The notes: a model not told the origin generated them from the sequence alone. A stretch of DNA of 64,000 nt from Lactobacillus crispatus (GCF_018987235.1 NZ_CP072197.1:1922001-1986000), one strand, 5' to 3'. Shown: positions 8,375 to 17,692, numbered from the stretch's first letter. A program made the numbers and translations.

Positions 8375-8690
8375 ACGACTGCTCGTGATTCCACCTCATG
8401 TTCGCACCTGCTCACGCAGAAATGCCTCACTAGGTTGATTATTTTAAAAGAAAAACCCTCATAGCCAAACGGCTACGAGGGCGAATGTAATCGCGGTTCC
8501 ACCTCATGTTTACAAATTGCTCACGCAACTTGCCTCAATAAGTTCAATAATCAACCTTTAGCTATAACGGGCTATCCCGGATTTTCCTACTTTTGTTCAG
8601 AAGACCAACTCACAGATGTGATTCATACTAGCAAATATCTTATTTCCACCAGCAAAGACTCTCTATTACTTTGACTAGTATTACTATTTC
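8345..8690 (-). promoter_or_regulatory. T-box leader with one stem I and two tandem antiterminator/terminator modules
   Basis: On the minus strand, an AGAGAGTC motif and GCTGGTG-type stem I (about 8690-8605) are followed by two copies of the T-box core. Copy 1 reads AGGTGGAACCGCG (8492-8506) and copy 2 reads AGGTGGAATCACG (8384-8397). Each copy is preceded by a similar GAGGCA...TGCGTGAGCA segment and followed by its own terminator. Only one specifier stem is present. The T-box bulge UGGA predicts a tRNA with U at position 73 (for example Gly, Cys or Thr), but I could not assign the specifier codon by eye. Uncharged tRNA would open transcription into the amino-acid transporter genes. Confidence 0.85.
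8447..8481 (-). terminator. First T-box terminator
   Basis: An 11-base-pair stem (8471-8481 with 8456-8466, one G-U type pair) with loop GTTT and a T-rich tail on the minus strand. It ends the first of two serial antitermination modules. Confidence 0.85.
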
Positions 8691-8748
8691 TGTTCTAAGT
8701 TGTTTTTAATGTTGAATAAATCTTAAATGATCTAGCAACTTTTGTCAA

Positions 8749-11055
8749 TTATTTTTCTTCATAAGTATCTGGATCAACATCAAGCAATGGACTCTTTTCT
8801 CCAGTATAAATAATATCTAGCTTATACATTGCACGAGAGGTAATAGTATAAACAAGTTGAGTTTCATCCAATTTATGGTAAGCAGCTTTAGAGGCATCCC
8901 ACATGACTACCGCATCAAATTCTAGTCCCTTAGCCAAGTAAGAAGGCACAACTAGAGTACCATCAACTAGTCGCTGATTAGCAGTCGCAATTAAGGTCGT
9001 GTTTTCACCTTTTTTAGCTAATTCTTCATGCACAAATTTAGCTGCAGCTAAGTCTTTGGTAATAACAGCTGTCGTACGCTTATTTTGTTCATTATTATGC
9101 AAAACGTTAACTAAAATATCAATTGCTTCATCATCGGTTTTTCTGCCCCAAATTATAGGCTTAGGACCTTTACGGTTAAAGGCTTCAATCTTTTCGCCTT
9201 GACGCAAAATTTGCTTGGTGAAATTGGTCAATTCCTTAGTTGAACGATATGATTTCGTTAATTGCACCACATCAGTTTTTTCAGGATCAAATAAGCCAGA
9301 GATCTGCTTAAGTAAGCTACGACTTTCATCCTTAGTAAAAATAGCCTGATTCAAGTCACCCAACATTGTAAACTTGGCCCGTGGGAAATTATACTTCAAG
9401 TAAGCTAATTGAAATGGAGTATAATCTTGAATTTCGTCAATGAAGGCATAACGCATCTCAAAGTCAGTCCTGCGACCAGTGATCATGTCATACAAATATA
9501 AGTAAGCTGAAACATCATTCATGGCAATATGGTGCTGCTTAAAGTTATTCTTAACTTCTTCCACATGAGCCAACCAATCATTTTCATCAATATTCCACTT
9601 AGATAGATCAACCATCTTAGGTACAGCTCGCAAAAAGCTCAGGTATTGTGCTCGCATATTCAAAAAGTGGTTGTGCAAAATACGCTTATGCACGCCCTTC
9701 AAGGCTGATAATACAATTTTTCTACCTAAAAAGGCCTCTTCCTTAGCCTCAGACTCAAATTCTTGATCAGGTCGATCATATAACTCATTTAATTCAGATT
9801 GGCTCATTCCTTCAATAGCGTGTGCCACCCAAGCCTTCTTAGTTTCTGGCGTAATCTTTCGATTCAACATCTTGATCAATTCTTCACGCGTTGCATCAAT
9901 TCGGTTGGCCAACTTGTAATTTTCATTGAAAGAATAATAGATCTCCTTGATCTTTTCCTTATCAAAGTAAGGTTTCTTCTTATCACGGAAATAAATATTC
10001 TTGAAAATAACACCGCGCTTATTCAAGTGCTCTGCATAACGAGTCAACAAGTTAAAGAAATTAACTGAATCCTTAAACTTAGAAATATTGCTGTCTGCGG
10101 TTTGATCTTCAAACTGTCTGAATAAGTTTTCAACTTCCATACCTGGCAACCGTCGCGCAACAAACTGCCAGTAAGTCATTTGAACCATATTTTGTTCGCC
10201 CATTTCAGGCAAAACATTCTTAATATAGTCATTAAACAACTGGTTAGGACTGAACATGATTACATCACTTGAAGTCAGGTTGCCACGATAACGATAAAGC
10301 AAAAAGGCTATCCGCTGCAAAATCGCACTGGTTTTACCAGAACCTGCCGCACCCTGGACAAAAAGCAGATCTGCTTTGGTGTTTCGAATAATCTTATTTT
10401 GTTCGCGTTGAATCGTCGTTACGATTGACTTCATCTGCGTTGATGATTTTTCTGACAAAACTTCCAAGAGCATTTGATCACCGATTGACTCATCAGTGTC
10501 AAACATGTTCACAATCTTGCCATCTTCAATCATAAATTGGCGTTTCTTAGTCATATCAACTGTAATTTCACCTTCAGGCGAATTGTAAGAAACTTTACCC
10601 AATTTACCATCATAATAAATTGAAGATATTGGTGCCCGCCAGTCATAGATCAAGAAGTGATCGTCCTTGTCTGCAAAAGAACCTAGACCAATATAAATCG
10701 TCTCTGTTCGGTCCTCATTTTTTTCTTTAAAATCAACCCGAGCAAAATATGGTCGCTTCTCTAAACGCTCTACAGTCTCTAGCTGCTTAGCTGAATGTTG
10801 CCAAGCATGTTCACGTTCACTCAATAATTGTTGCTGCTGGTGGATTGACAGTGCTGTTTCCATTGAAGTGGAATAACCATCATAATCCAATTTAACATCG
10901 TCAAAAAAGTGTGAATTAAGCTCTCTTGCTTCGCCTTCAGCTGATTTGATAGATTTTTTTAAAGTTTTTTCGCGGTCCTTGATCTGACCCATAATATTAT
11001 CAAGGTGCTTTTGTTCAAGTTCTTTTTCGTTTTTTTCAGTTTTGGCTGTAGCCAT
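8749..11055 (-). CDS. helD: HelD-type UvrD-like helicase (RNA polymerase recycling factor family)
   Basis: A 768-residue superfamily 1 ATPase. After a coiled N-terminal region (about residues 1-120) come Walker A QGAAGSGKTSAILQR (about 236-250), motif II AFIDEIQDYTPFQL, the glutamine-containing GDLNQAIF, motif IV region TKSYRST, and motif VI near TITSRAMYKL. The size, the long insertion between motifs I and II and the acidic C-terminus match Gram-positive HelD, which frees RNA polymerase from stalled or hibernating states, rather than DNA-repair UvrD or PcrA. It is a single gene followed by the T-box region. Confidence 0.85.
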   Translation of the reverse strand: MATAKTEKNEKELEQKHLDNIMGQIKDREKTLKKSIKSAEGEARELNSHFFDDVKLDYDGYSTSMETALSIHQQQQLLSEREHAWQHSAKQLETVERLEKRPYFARVDFKEKNEDRTETIYIGLGSFADKDDHFLIYDWRAPISSIYYDGKLGKVSYNSPEGEITVDMTKKRQFMIEDGKIVNMFDTDESIGDQMLLEVLSEKSSTQMKSIVTTIQREQNKIIRNTKADLLFVQGAAGSGKTSAILQRIAFLLYRYRGNLTSSDVIMFSPNQLFNDYIKNVLPEMGEQNMVQMTYWQFVARRLPGMEVENLFRQFEDQTADSNISKFKDSVNFFNLLTRYAEHLNKRGVIFKNIYFRDKKKPYFDKEKIKEIYYSFNENYKLANRIDATREELIKMLNRKITPETKKAWVAHAIEGMSQSELNELYDRPDQEFESEAKEEAFLGRKIVLSALKGVHKRILHNHFLNMRAQYLSFLRAVPKMVDLSKWNIDENDWLAHVEEVKNNFKQHHIAMNDVSAYLYLYDMITGRRTDFEMRYAFIDEIQDYTPFQLAYLKYNFPRAKFTMLGDLNQAIFTKDESRSLLKQISGLFDPEKTDVVQLTKSYRSTKELTNFTKQILRQGEKIEAFNRKGPKPIIWGRKTDDEAIDILVNVLHNNEQNKRTTAVITKDLAAAKFVHEELAKKGENTTLIATANQRLVDGTLVVPSYLAKGLEFDAVVMWDASKAAYHKLDETQLVYTITSRAMYKLDIIYTGEKSPLLDVDPDTYEEK

Positions 11056-11207
11056 CTAATCACCTTTTCTTTAAAAATTCGCATACTATTTTACCATGAA
11101 TAGCGCTTTCATAATAGTTTTCCTGCTCGTGAGAAAAATATAAATAAAAATTGATGAAAACTTTAACTTTAGAGACTATAATCTTGACATATTGGGGTGA
11201 TATATAC

Positions 11208-11900
11208 ATGAAAAGATTTTTTAAATTACTGAGAAATGTTCTCTTGCTTGCTCTTATCGCTCTTGGCGTTTGGACTTATCAGAACAATCCCAATATTCGT
11301 ATCGCAACGCAAGACTCCCTAGCTACACTTAGCTATCGAATTAACGAACTTCTAACTAACGAAACGACCATTTCTCCCAATAACGAAAAAAAGACTACTA
11401 ATATCAAAACTGACACAGATAAAACAGAAAATGACGATTCTTCAGACAATCGTGTATGGTCAAATCCTGAAGCTAAGGTTTATATCGATATTAGCAATAA
11501 TGCTCAACTAAGATCAGCTGCAGTCAATGCAATGAACGCTTGGAATCGTACCGGTGCTTTTACTTTTCACCAAATAAATGATAAAAAAGACGCTCAAATC
11601 GTCATTAATACAGTCGATAATAGCGACACTAATGCCGCAGGAGAAACAGCAACTACCTATAACCCTGCTACAGGACATTTGTTAAAGGCCACGGTCAACT
11701 TGAACCGTTACTATTTGCAAAACGAATGGTATGGTTACAGTTACAATCGAATCGTTAATACTGCTGAACACGAATTAGGCCACGCAATTGGCTTAAACCA
11801 CACTAATAATGTCTCAGTCATGTACCCAAAGGGTTCGATCTATACGATTCAACCGCAAGATATTAAAACTGTTAAAAAGATCTACCACGAAAATAATTAA
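11208..11900 (+). CDS. Membrane-anchored or secreted matrixin-type zinc metalloprotease
   Basis: A 231-residue protein with an N-terminal hydrophobic segment (residues about 9-25, signal or anchor), a polar linker and a C-terminal metzincin domain. The zinc motif is HELGHAIGLNH, followed by the Met-turn SVMYP, as in matrixins. The catalytic Glu and three His ligands are present. The start at 11208 is chosen for its GGGGTGA ribosome site; the longest frame starts 19 codons earlier without one. Such short proteases occur in Lactobacillus; the substrate is unknown. Confidence 0.85.
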   Translation: MKRFFKLLRNVLLLALIALGVWTYQNNPNIRIATQDSLATLSYRINELLTNETTISPNNEKKTTNIKTDTDKTENDDSSDNRVWSNPEAKVYIDISNNAQLRSAAVNAMNAWNRTGAFTFHQINDKKDAQIVINTVDNSDTNAAGETATTYNPATGHLLKATVNLNRYYLQNEWYGYSYNRIVNTAEHELGHAIGLNHTNNVSVMYPKGSIYTIQPQDIKTVKKIYHENN

Positions 11901-11906
11901 CTTTAA

Positions 11907-11946
11907 AAGCTCACCTCTTTTTTCTACAATAAAGTGTGAGCTTTTT
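11907..11946 (+). terminator. Terminator after the metalloprotease gene
   Basis: Stem AAAGCTCAC paired with GTGAGCTTT followed by Ts, six bases after the stop codon. It lies just before the ribosome site of the phosphatase gene, so that gene may depend on readthrough or a promoter inside the hairpin region. Confidence 0.75.
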
Positions 11947-11960
11947 ACGAGGAGAAAAAT

Positions 11961-12611
11961 ATGAAAAGAATTTATATCGTCCGTCACGGTCAAACTTATA
12001 TCAATCGCTACAATAAGATGCAAGGTTGGTGTGACACACCATTAACTACACCAGGAATTGAAGGCGCTGAAGAAGCTGGTAAAGCTTTAAGCGAAGTACC
12101 TTTTGACATTGCATTGTCTAGTGATCTTAAGAGAGCAAGTGATACCTGTGAGATCATCATGAAATATAACGCCAACAAAGACGAATTGCAGCACATCGCT
12201 AGTCCATTTTTCAGAGAACAATTCTACGGCTACTTCGAAGGAATGGATTCCGAAATGGCTTGGCGAATGATTGGTGGCAGTCACGGCTACGGAACACGGC
12301 AAGAAATGTTTGCTCATGAGAGCATCGATACTATTAAGGATTGGATTAAAGAAGCCGATCCTTATCACCAAGCAGAAAACGCTGAAGAATATTGGGCTCG
12401 TCTTGATGATGGTTTTAAATTAATCAGTCAATTGGATGGCGCTGAAAACATTCTGCTAGTTACTCACGGCTTCACTATTAGAAGTCTCTGGTATCGTTAT
12501 GGTGACCATATTCCTTTGGTTCCAGGTCCTAAGAATGCTTCAATCACTATTATGACAATGAGTGAGAAAGGCGAAATTAAGATACCTAAGTGGAATTTAA
12601 TGCATTTATAG
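11961..12611 (+). CDS. Histidine phosphatase (phosphoglycerate mutase-like) family protein
   Basis: A 216-residue cytoplasmic protein of the branch-1 histidine phosphatase family. The RHG motif IVRHGQTYINRYNKMQGW contains the phosphorylated His at residue 8; SSDLKRASDTCEII and VTHGFTIRSLW (second catalytic His) complete the site. The reaction could be phosphatase or mutase; members near this one are usually broad-specificity phosphatases. GAGGAG precedes the start. A strong terminator follows. Confidence 0.85.
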   Translation: MKRIYIVRHGQTYINRYNKMQGWCDTPLTTPGIEGAEEAGKALSEVPFDIALSSDLKRASDTCEIIMKYNANKDELQHIASPFFREQFYGYFEGMDSEMAWRMIGGSHGYGTRQEMFAHESIDTIKDWIKEADPYHQAENAEEYWARLDDGFKLISQLDGAENILLVTHGFTIRSLWYRYGDHIPLVPGPKNASITIMTMSEKGEIKIPKWNLMHL

Positions 12612-12612
12612 C

Positions 12613-12652
12613 AAAATAAGATTAGGCGAATCGGGCCTAATCTTATTTTGTT
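12613..12652 (+). terminator. Bidirectional terminator after the histidine phosphatase gene
   Basis: A 15-base-pair perfect stem, AAAATAAGATTAGGC with GCCTAATCTTATTTT, around a seven-base loop, starting two bases after the stop codon and followed by G and Ts. Confidence 0.9.
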
Positions 12653-12702
12653 TGTTTAATTATTTTTGCAAAACAATATTTTTATATAGCTTCACTGTTA
12701 TT

Positions 12703-12736
12703 AAAAAACTTCCTACTATTTTTAACAGTAGGAAGT
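12703..12736 (-). terminator. Terminator after the TcaA-like gene
   Basis: Minus-strand stem ACTTCCTACT with AGTAGGAAGT (12727-12736 and 12708-12717), followed by six Ts. It lies 18 bases past the stop codon. Confidence 0.85.
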
Positions 12737-12753
12737 CTTACTCTAACTAATCT

Positions 12754-14025
12754 TTAGTCACTTGTTTTAGTTTTTATTAACTTGCAGTCGCCCAAAGTCT
12801 GAATCAATTGTTTGCCATCTTTTTGGTGGAAAACAGCGTTTTGATACGACAATCGTTCTTTCTTTTTACTCTTATCTTTATACTTTTTAATAAAGGTTAC
12901 TTCATAGTTAATCCGACTATAATTACGCTTACCTGGTAAAACAGAGAGCACCTTGATCTTTACACTTAATTTCTTGATACTCTTCTTTTTATGCCATTCC
13001 TTTAGTTGCTTAGCAATCTTCTTATAGTCTGCATTTTCTTTTCCATTTTCAAAGTCATCTGCATTTGGCGACTTAAGGGTGTTGTACAATAGCTTTGCTG
13101 CATCCCCAACCTTAATCAAGCCAGGCCAAATCGGGTTAACAATATAGTCACCTTCTGCATCCTGATAGACATCTTTTTCGCCATTGCCTTGATATTCAGC
13201 AGTACCATCATAATCAGTGACGTCATCCTCACTATTAGAAAATTCTGAACTAATCGATTGCGACAAATCCGTTACCCTTTCGGACTTAATAGTTTGACCA
13301 TCTGCCTTACTCTTAATATAGATTTCCATTCGCTTAGCAATCGGATAATCCTTGAAAGTATAGCTACCATGCTGGTTCAATTTACCCGCCTTACGATCAT
13401 TGATATAGATCGTACCATTAGGAACGCTGCGCACTTGGAAAGTGGCCGTTTTGATCTTCATATCAACAGTCTTATCTGACCAAATGTTAACAATCGAATC
13501 AGCATCTAAATGGCGACCATTAACCTTAGATTTAACTAATATATGATAGCGACCAGGAAAGACCATACCTAAATCTTGATAGTAATTCTGATTGCCACCT
13601 TCCATTTCACCATAATCCTTTTGGTTAACCGTCAAAGTTGAATTAGCGTGATTGGTCTTCACCTGTGGGCGATATACTTGTATCCACAACTTATATTTTG
13701 GAAAAAGCAAAAAATTGCGTCCATCTTGAATCAGTCTGATTTCACCATGATCGCGATTATGGCGCAAATTATAGGCTAAACGTTTAGCTGCACTGTGATG
13801 CTCTTTAAAGTAATTTTGAAGCGGCTTCAGCGATTTATCTGTCACATCCATATCAGGCGTTGAAGCCGTGACATACTGAGCCAGCTCAGTTTTAGGATCC
13901 TGCATTTTAGCTACAATGCGGTCAATTTGACGTTCTTTAGTGTAATAAAAATTGCCAATTAGCCATGCAATACCAATTAACAGGATAATAACTCCCGATA
14001 TCCAAATTTTCTTATGTTTTTTCAT
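12754..14025 (-). CDS. TcaA/YvbJ-like membrane-anchored protein
   Basis: A 423-residue protein with an N-terminal basic tail and one transmembrane helix (about residues 9-27), then a large extracellular part. The PEGA-like beta segment (about residues 180-215, VPNGTIYINDRKAGKLNQHGSYTF region) and the C-terminal NTF2-like region are arranged as in TcaA-type proteins linked to cell-wall stress and glycopeptide response in staphylococci. The N-terminal zinc ribbon of staphylococcal TcaA is absent. The role here is inferred only at family level. Single gene with its own terminator. Confidence 0.7.
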   Translation of the reverse strand: MKKHKKIWISGVIILLIGIAWLIGNFYYTKERQIDRIVAKMQDPKTELAQYVTASTPDMDVTDKSLKPLQNYFKEHHSAAKRLAYNLRHNRDHGEIRLIQDGRNFLLFPKYKLWIQVYRPQVKTNHANSTLTVNQKDYGEMEGGNQNYYQDLGMVFPGRYHILVKSKVNGRHLDADSIVNIWSDKTVDMKIKTATFQVRSVPNGTIYINDRKAGKLNQHGSYTFKDYPIAKRMEIYIKSKADGQTIKSERVTDLSQSISSEFSNSEDDVTDYDGTAEYQGNGEKDVYQDAEGDYIVNPIWPGLIKVGDAAKLLYNTLKSPNADDFENGKENADYKKIAKQLKEWHKKKSIKKLSVKIKVLSVLPGKRNYSRINYEVTFIKKYKDKSKKKERLSYQNAVFHQKDGKQLIQTLGDCKLIKTKTSD

Positions 14026-14165
14026 TGATCAAAACACCTTTTCACAAATCCTTTTAACTTAGATTAACAAGTTGATCAAAAAAAGCAAACATCTTTTGTT
14101 CACAAATCAAGACGAAGTTCTTATTATATTTAGTAGCATTATTTTATTTTGGAGGGGATTGCACA

Positions 14166-14852
14166 GTGGAAGTAAATTTTGATTTTGTAAAAAATAGCAG
14201 CTTCAAGGAAGCCTTTCCTACCGCTGAAAAAATCCACAAATTATACACAATTGATGATTATCGTGACGTTATTTCAAATTCACGTCTTCTATTAGAGAGT
14301 CTAATCAAAAAAATTTTTAAGTTAGAAAATCTCAGTCCATATTACACAGTTCATGATGGCGAACACCGTAATTTGCGTAATAATACACATTATTTACGCA
14401 ATGAACTAGATTACCCTCTTTCGATCATGGATTTATTTGACGAAATACGCCGCATGGGCAACGCTGCTGTCCACGATAACCAAATTGAACCAGATCAAAA
14501 GCAAGCCTGGCACTGTATTTGTGATTTACACGATATTCTTGTCTTTTTAATTAACAGCTATGACGGTCAAGACCTATATTATTTGCGTCCCGATATTGCG
14601 ATGGAAGCACAAACTGATGAAGACCATTATTATGTGCGCCAAAATAAGCAACCAAAAATAATGAAATTGCATGATCATCAAAATACTAAGAAAAAACAGT
14701 CCGCATCTGCACCAAAAAAGGCGAAACATGTTAAACATTTTTCCAGTAAACAGCATATAGAGCAAACTAACTCTGCGTCACAAACGAAAACTACTCCTTC
14801 TACTAAAGACAATTGGTTAAGAAAAATTAAAGAACTCTTTCACCATGATTAG
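14166..14852 (+). CDS. DUF4145 domain-containing protein
   Basis: A 228-residue soluble protein. Residues about 5-130 form a helical DUF4145-like domain with SRLLLESLIKKIFKLE and the RRMGNAAVHDN segment typical of that family; the same domain occurs in nuclease and defence proteins and in stand-alone proteins of unknown role. Residues 150-228 are Lys- and Gln-rich and probably disordered. It starts at a GTG, chosen because GGAGGGG lies eight bases upstream. It precedes the riboswitch-like leader and is probably separate from it. Confidence 0.75.
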   Translation: MEVNFDFVKNSSFKEAFPTAEKIHKLYTIDDYRDVISNSRLLLESLIKKIFKLENLSPYYTVHDGEHRNLRNNTHYLRNELDYPLSIMDLFDEIRRMGNAAVHDNQIEPDQKQAWHCICDLHDILVFLINSYDGQDLYYLRPDIAMEAQTDEDHYYVRQNKQPKIMKLHDHQNTKKKQSASAPKKAKHVKHFSSKQHIEQTNSASQTKTTPSTKDNWLRKIKELFHHD

Positions 14853-14857
14853 TTATA

Positions 14858-14899
14858 TTGACAATATGTCACAATGCGATAAACTATATATTATATAAT
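14858..14899 (+). promoter_or_regulatory. Promoter for the cation ATPase leader
   Basis: A perfect TTGACA at 14858-14863 is followed by an AT-rich stretch with a TATATT at 14886-14891 and a TATAAT at 14894-14899. The spacing to either box is longer than optimal, so which pair is used is unclear. Confidence 0.45.
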
Positions 14900-14903
14900 T
14901 TAC

Positions 14904-15012
14904 ATACCGAGAAGCGCCTATGACGCTGCCGATACGCAAATGAAAACTGAACAAGTTTCTCAAATGGGGAACGGCTTATGCTAGTAGGTCGTTTTCCATT
15001 ATTTTTTTACGA
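14904..15012 (+). promoter_or_regulatory. Structured cation-responsive leader, M-box-like, with terminator
   Basis: The leader contains GAGAAGCGCCTATGACGCTG, a GCCGATACGCAAATG segment, a small hairpin (AAACT, loop, AGTTT) and CAAATGGGGAACGGC. The order and wording resemble the M-box magnesium riboswitch core (GGCTCCTATA, GCTGCC, AATGGG). The last segment GGGGAACGGC can instead pair with GTCGTTTTCC (14988-14998), which is followed by a run of seven Ts, forming a terminator just before the ATPase ribosome site. This mutually exclusive layout suggests metal-controlled termination. Assignment to the M-box family is by eye and uncertain. Confidence 0.55.
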
Positions 15013-15031
15013 AAGGAGTGGTTAGTCCGCT

Positions 15032-17683
15032 ATGGATAATCACAGGCAAAAACCTTGGGCTGTCGAACAGTCTGAGGTATTAACAAATACAAAAACAACC
15101 GAAACTGGTTTAACTGAAGACGAAGTTCGAATACGCCAGCAAGCTGGTTTAAACGAGCTCGCAGCTAAACCTCCTAAAACAGTAATCCAAATGGTCAAAG
15201 AGCAGATTTTTGATCCAATGATCGGTATCTTATTAGTAGCTGCCCTCTTATCTGCTATGTTTGGCGAATATACCGAAGCCATTATTATCGCGACAATCGT
15301 GGTTCTTAATACCATTATTGGAGTAGTTCAGGAAAAAAAGGCACAGTCTTCTTTAGCTGCGTTACGTGACATATCTGCGCCAACTGCTCATGTAATTCGT
15401 AATGGCAAAGAATTAATCATACCGGCCAAGGAATTAGTAGTTGGTGATATTGTTACCTTGCATGATGGGGACATGGTTCCAGCCGATTTGCGCTTAATTG
15501 AAACAGCTAACTTGAAAATTCAAGAAGCATCCCTTACTGGTGAATCAGTACCGGTAGAAAAAGACGCAGCTGCTGTTTTAAATCCAGATTGTGCTCTTGG
15601 TGACCGCATCAATATGGCTTTTTCTTCCTCAATTGTGACTTATGGTCGTGGTCAAGGCGTCGTGACAGCAATTGGGATGCAAACAGAAATGGGTGCCATT
15701 GCTGGCATGTTAGAAGATCAAACTGAAGTACAAACACCATTGAAACGCAAATTAGCTAAAGCCGGCATGGTCTTAACGATTATCGGCTTAATTATTTGTA
15801 GTTTGGTCTTTGCAATTGGTGCTTTCTATGGCCGTCCACTTTTACCACAATTCTTGGTTGCTATCTCATTGGCAATTTCAATTATTCCAGAAGGTCTGCC
15901 AGCAACCGCGACAATTGTTATGGCCTTAGGCGTTAAACGCATGGTTAAGCGTAACGCTTTGATCAAAAAGTTGCCAGCAGTCGAAACCTTAGGTAACGCC
16001 ACTGTCATCTGTTCCGACAAAACTGGTACTTTAACCTTAAACAAAATGACTGTTACACAGGCAGCAACGAATGACTTCAGCCAAAGTCACGCAGTTGATC
16101 AGCTTGCAGCAAACAAAACCAATCAAACTTTGGCCTATGCTAGCGCTCTTTGTAACGATGCCAGCTTGAACGGTGAAAAAGAAATTGGTGATCCAACTGA
16201 GGTAGCCCTAATTCCTTTTGCCCAAAAGCTTGGCTTTAACCAATCTAACTTAAAGAAAGAATTCCCCCGTTTGTTCGAACAACCCTTTGATTCGGACAGA
16301 AAACGGATGACAACATTGCACAAAATTGAGGGTCAATTAACGGTCTTCACTAAGGGTGCAACGGACGAAATGTTGCCGTTATGTACACACATTATGACTG
16401 ACAATGGCGTGCGTAAAATTACACCCCAAGACAAAAAGCAAATTGCCCACTTGTCTCACCAAATGCAAGCTGACGCTTTACGAGTACTAGGATTTGCTAC
16501 CAAAATAGTGGATAACTTACCTGAAGCAAATGCTGACTTGGAAAATAATTTGACTTTTATCGGGATTGTCGGCATGATTGACCCACCACGAAAAGAAGTT
16601 GCAGCATCAGTTAAAACCTGCCGTGAAGCCGGCATTCGCACAATTATGATTACCGGTGACCACAAGGTAACTGCCTTGGCAATTGCGAAAAAGTTAAACA
16701 TTTATCAGACAGGTGACTTAGCAATCTCGGGAACTGAATTAGACCAAATGTCTGATGCAGAATTAGATCAAGCTGTTGAAAAGGCTACCGTTTTTGCTCG
16801 CGTTTCTCCTGCTGACAAACTGCGCATCATTCAAAGCTTAAAGCGAAATGGTGAGGTAACAGCTATGACCGGTGACGGAGTAAACGATTCACCTGCCTTA
16901 AAGGCTGCCGATATCGGTGTCGCTATGGGTGTAACGGGTACAGACGTGGCTAAGGACGTGGCTGATATGATCTTGCTTGATGATAGTTTTACCACAATTG
17001 CGCACGCTATCAAGGAAGGTCGCCGCGTTTACCGCAACATCCAAAAAGTAATTCAGTTCTTGCTAGTTGGTAACATTGCTGAAATTACCACTTTGTTTGC
17101 GGCAACTATTTTTAACTGGGATGCGCCATTATTGGCAGTACACATCTTGTGGGTTAACTTAGCTACAGCCACTCTACCTGCCCTTGCTCTTGGCGTAGAC
17201 CCAGCAAGTAAAAACATTATGAAACACAAGCCAGTTAAAGCCGGTACTTTATTCGAAAAAGACCTAGTTATTCGGGTTATTACCCAAGGAATATTTGTTG
17301 CCCTGCTTACTTTAACTGGTTACTTCATTGGTAAAGAAACCGGCAATCAAGTTGTCGGACAAACCATGGCCTTCAGTATTTTAGCATTGGCCCAAATGAT
17401 TCGTTCATTTAACCAGCATTCAAATACTGATCCCATCTGGAAAAGATCATCTGGTAATAATCCATGGTTAACAGTGTCATTCATTATCTCTGCATTTTTC
17501 ATGGGTATTATTCTCTTTGTCCCAGCAATGCAAGATGCATTTCACATTACCAGTTTGTCAGCTGGACAATGGTTAATCGTAGTTACCCTAGCTTTACTTT
17601 CAATTGCACAAGTTGAGTTAGTAAAAGGTTGGGCAAAGTTTAGAAATATTTTTATTAATGACAATAATTTAATTGAAGATTAA
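15032..17683 (+). CDS. P-type cation-transporting ATPase (P2A, Ca2+/Mg2+ type)
   Basis: An 883-residue integral membrane pump that uses ATP to export or import divalent cations. The N-terminal cation-ATPase domain is followed by TGES (actuator loop), the M4 motif PEGLPATATIV, the phosphorylation motif CSDKTGTLT (Asp329), the nucleotide-binding domain with KGATDEML, and the hinge TGDGVNDSPALKAADIGVAMG. PEGLP and the C-terminal membrane domain place it with PacL/SERCA-like pumps. Ribosome site AAAGGAG is somewhat far (13 bases) from the ATG. The preceding structured leader suggests control by Mg2+ or another divalent ion. Confidence 0.9.
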   Translation: MDNHRQKPWAVEQSEVLTNTKTTETGLTEDEVRIRQQAGLNELAAKPPKTVIQMVKEQIFDPMIGILLVAALLSAMFGEYTEAIIIATIVVLNTIIGVVQEKKAQSSLAALRDISAPTAHVIRNGKELIIPAKELVVGDIVTLHDGDMVPADLRLIETANLKIQEASLTGESVPVEKDAAAVLNPDCALGDRINMAFSSSIVTYGRGQGVVTAIGMQTEMGAIAGMLEDQTEVQTPLKRKLAKAGMVLTIIGLIICSLVFAIGAFYGRPLLPQFLVAISLAISIIPEGLPATATIVMALGVKRMVKRNALIKKLPAVETLGNATVICSDKTGTLTLNKMTVTQAATNDFSQSHAVDQLAANKTNQTLAYASALCNDASLNGEKEIGDPTEVALIPFAQKLGFNQSNLKKEFPRLFEQPFDSDRKRMTTLHKIEGQLTVFTKGATDEMLPLCTHIMTDNGVRKITPQDKKQIAHLSHQMQADALRVLGFATKIVDNLPEANADLENNLTFIGIVGMIDPPRKEVAASVKTCREAGIRTIMITGDHKVTALAIAKKLNIYQTGDLAISGTELDQMSDAELDQAVEKATVFARVSPADKLRIIQSLKRNGEVTAMTGDGVNDSPALKAADIGVAMGVTGTDVAKDVADMILLDDSFTTIAHAIKEGRRVYRNIQKVIQFLLVGNIAEITTLFAATIFNWDAPLLAVHILWVNLATATLPALALGVDPASKNIMKHKPVKAGTLFEKDLVIRVITQGIFVALLTLTGYFIGKETGNQVVGQTMAFSILALAQMIRSFNQHSNTDPIWKRSSGNNPWLTVSFIISAFFMGIILFVPAMQDAFHITSLSAGQWLIVVTLALLSIAQVELVKGWAKFRNIFINDNNLIED

Positions 17684-17692
17684 TTAGTTACA

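Noticed and set aside
8600..8690. Assigning the T-box to histidine through a CAC in stem I
   Set aside because: The T-box bulge UGGA does not fit the C73 of tRNA-His, and I could not fold stem I convincingly, so the specifier is left open.
14904..15012. yybP-ykoY (Mn2+) riboswitch
   Set aside because: The characteristic GGGGAGUAG-type motif is not present; the wording is closer to the M-box, though divergent.
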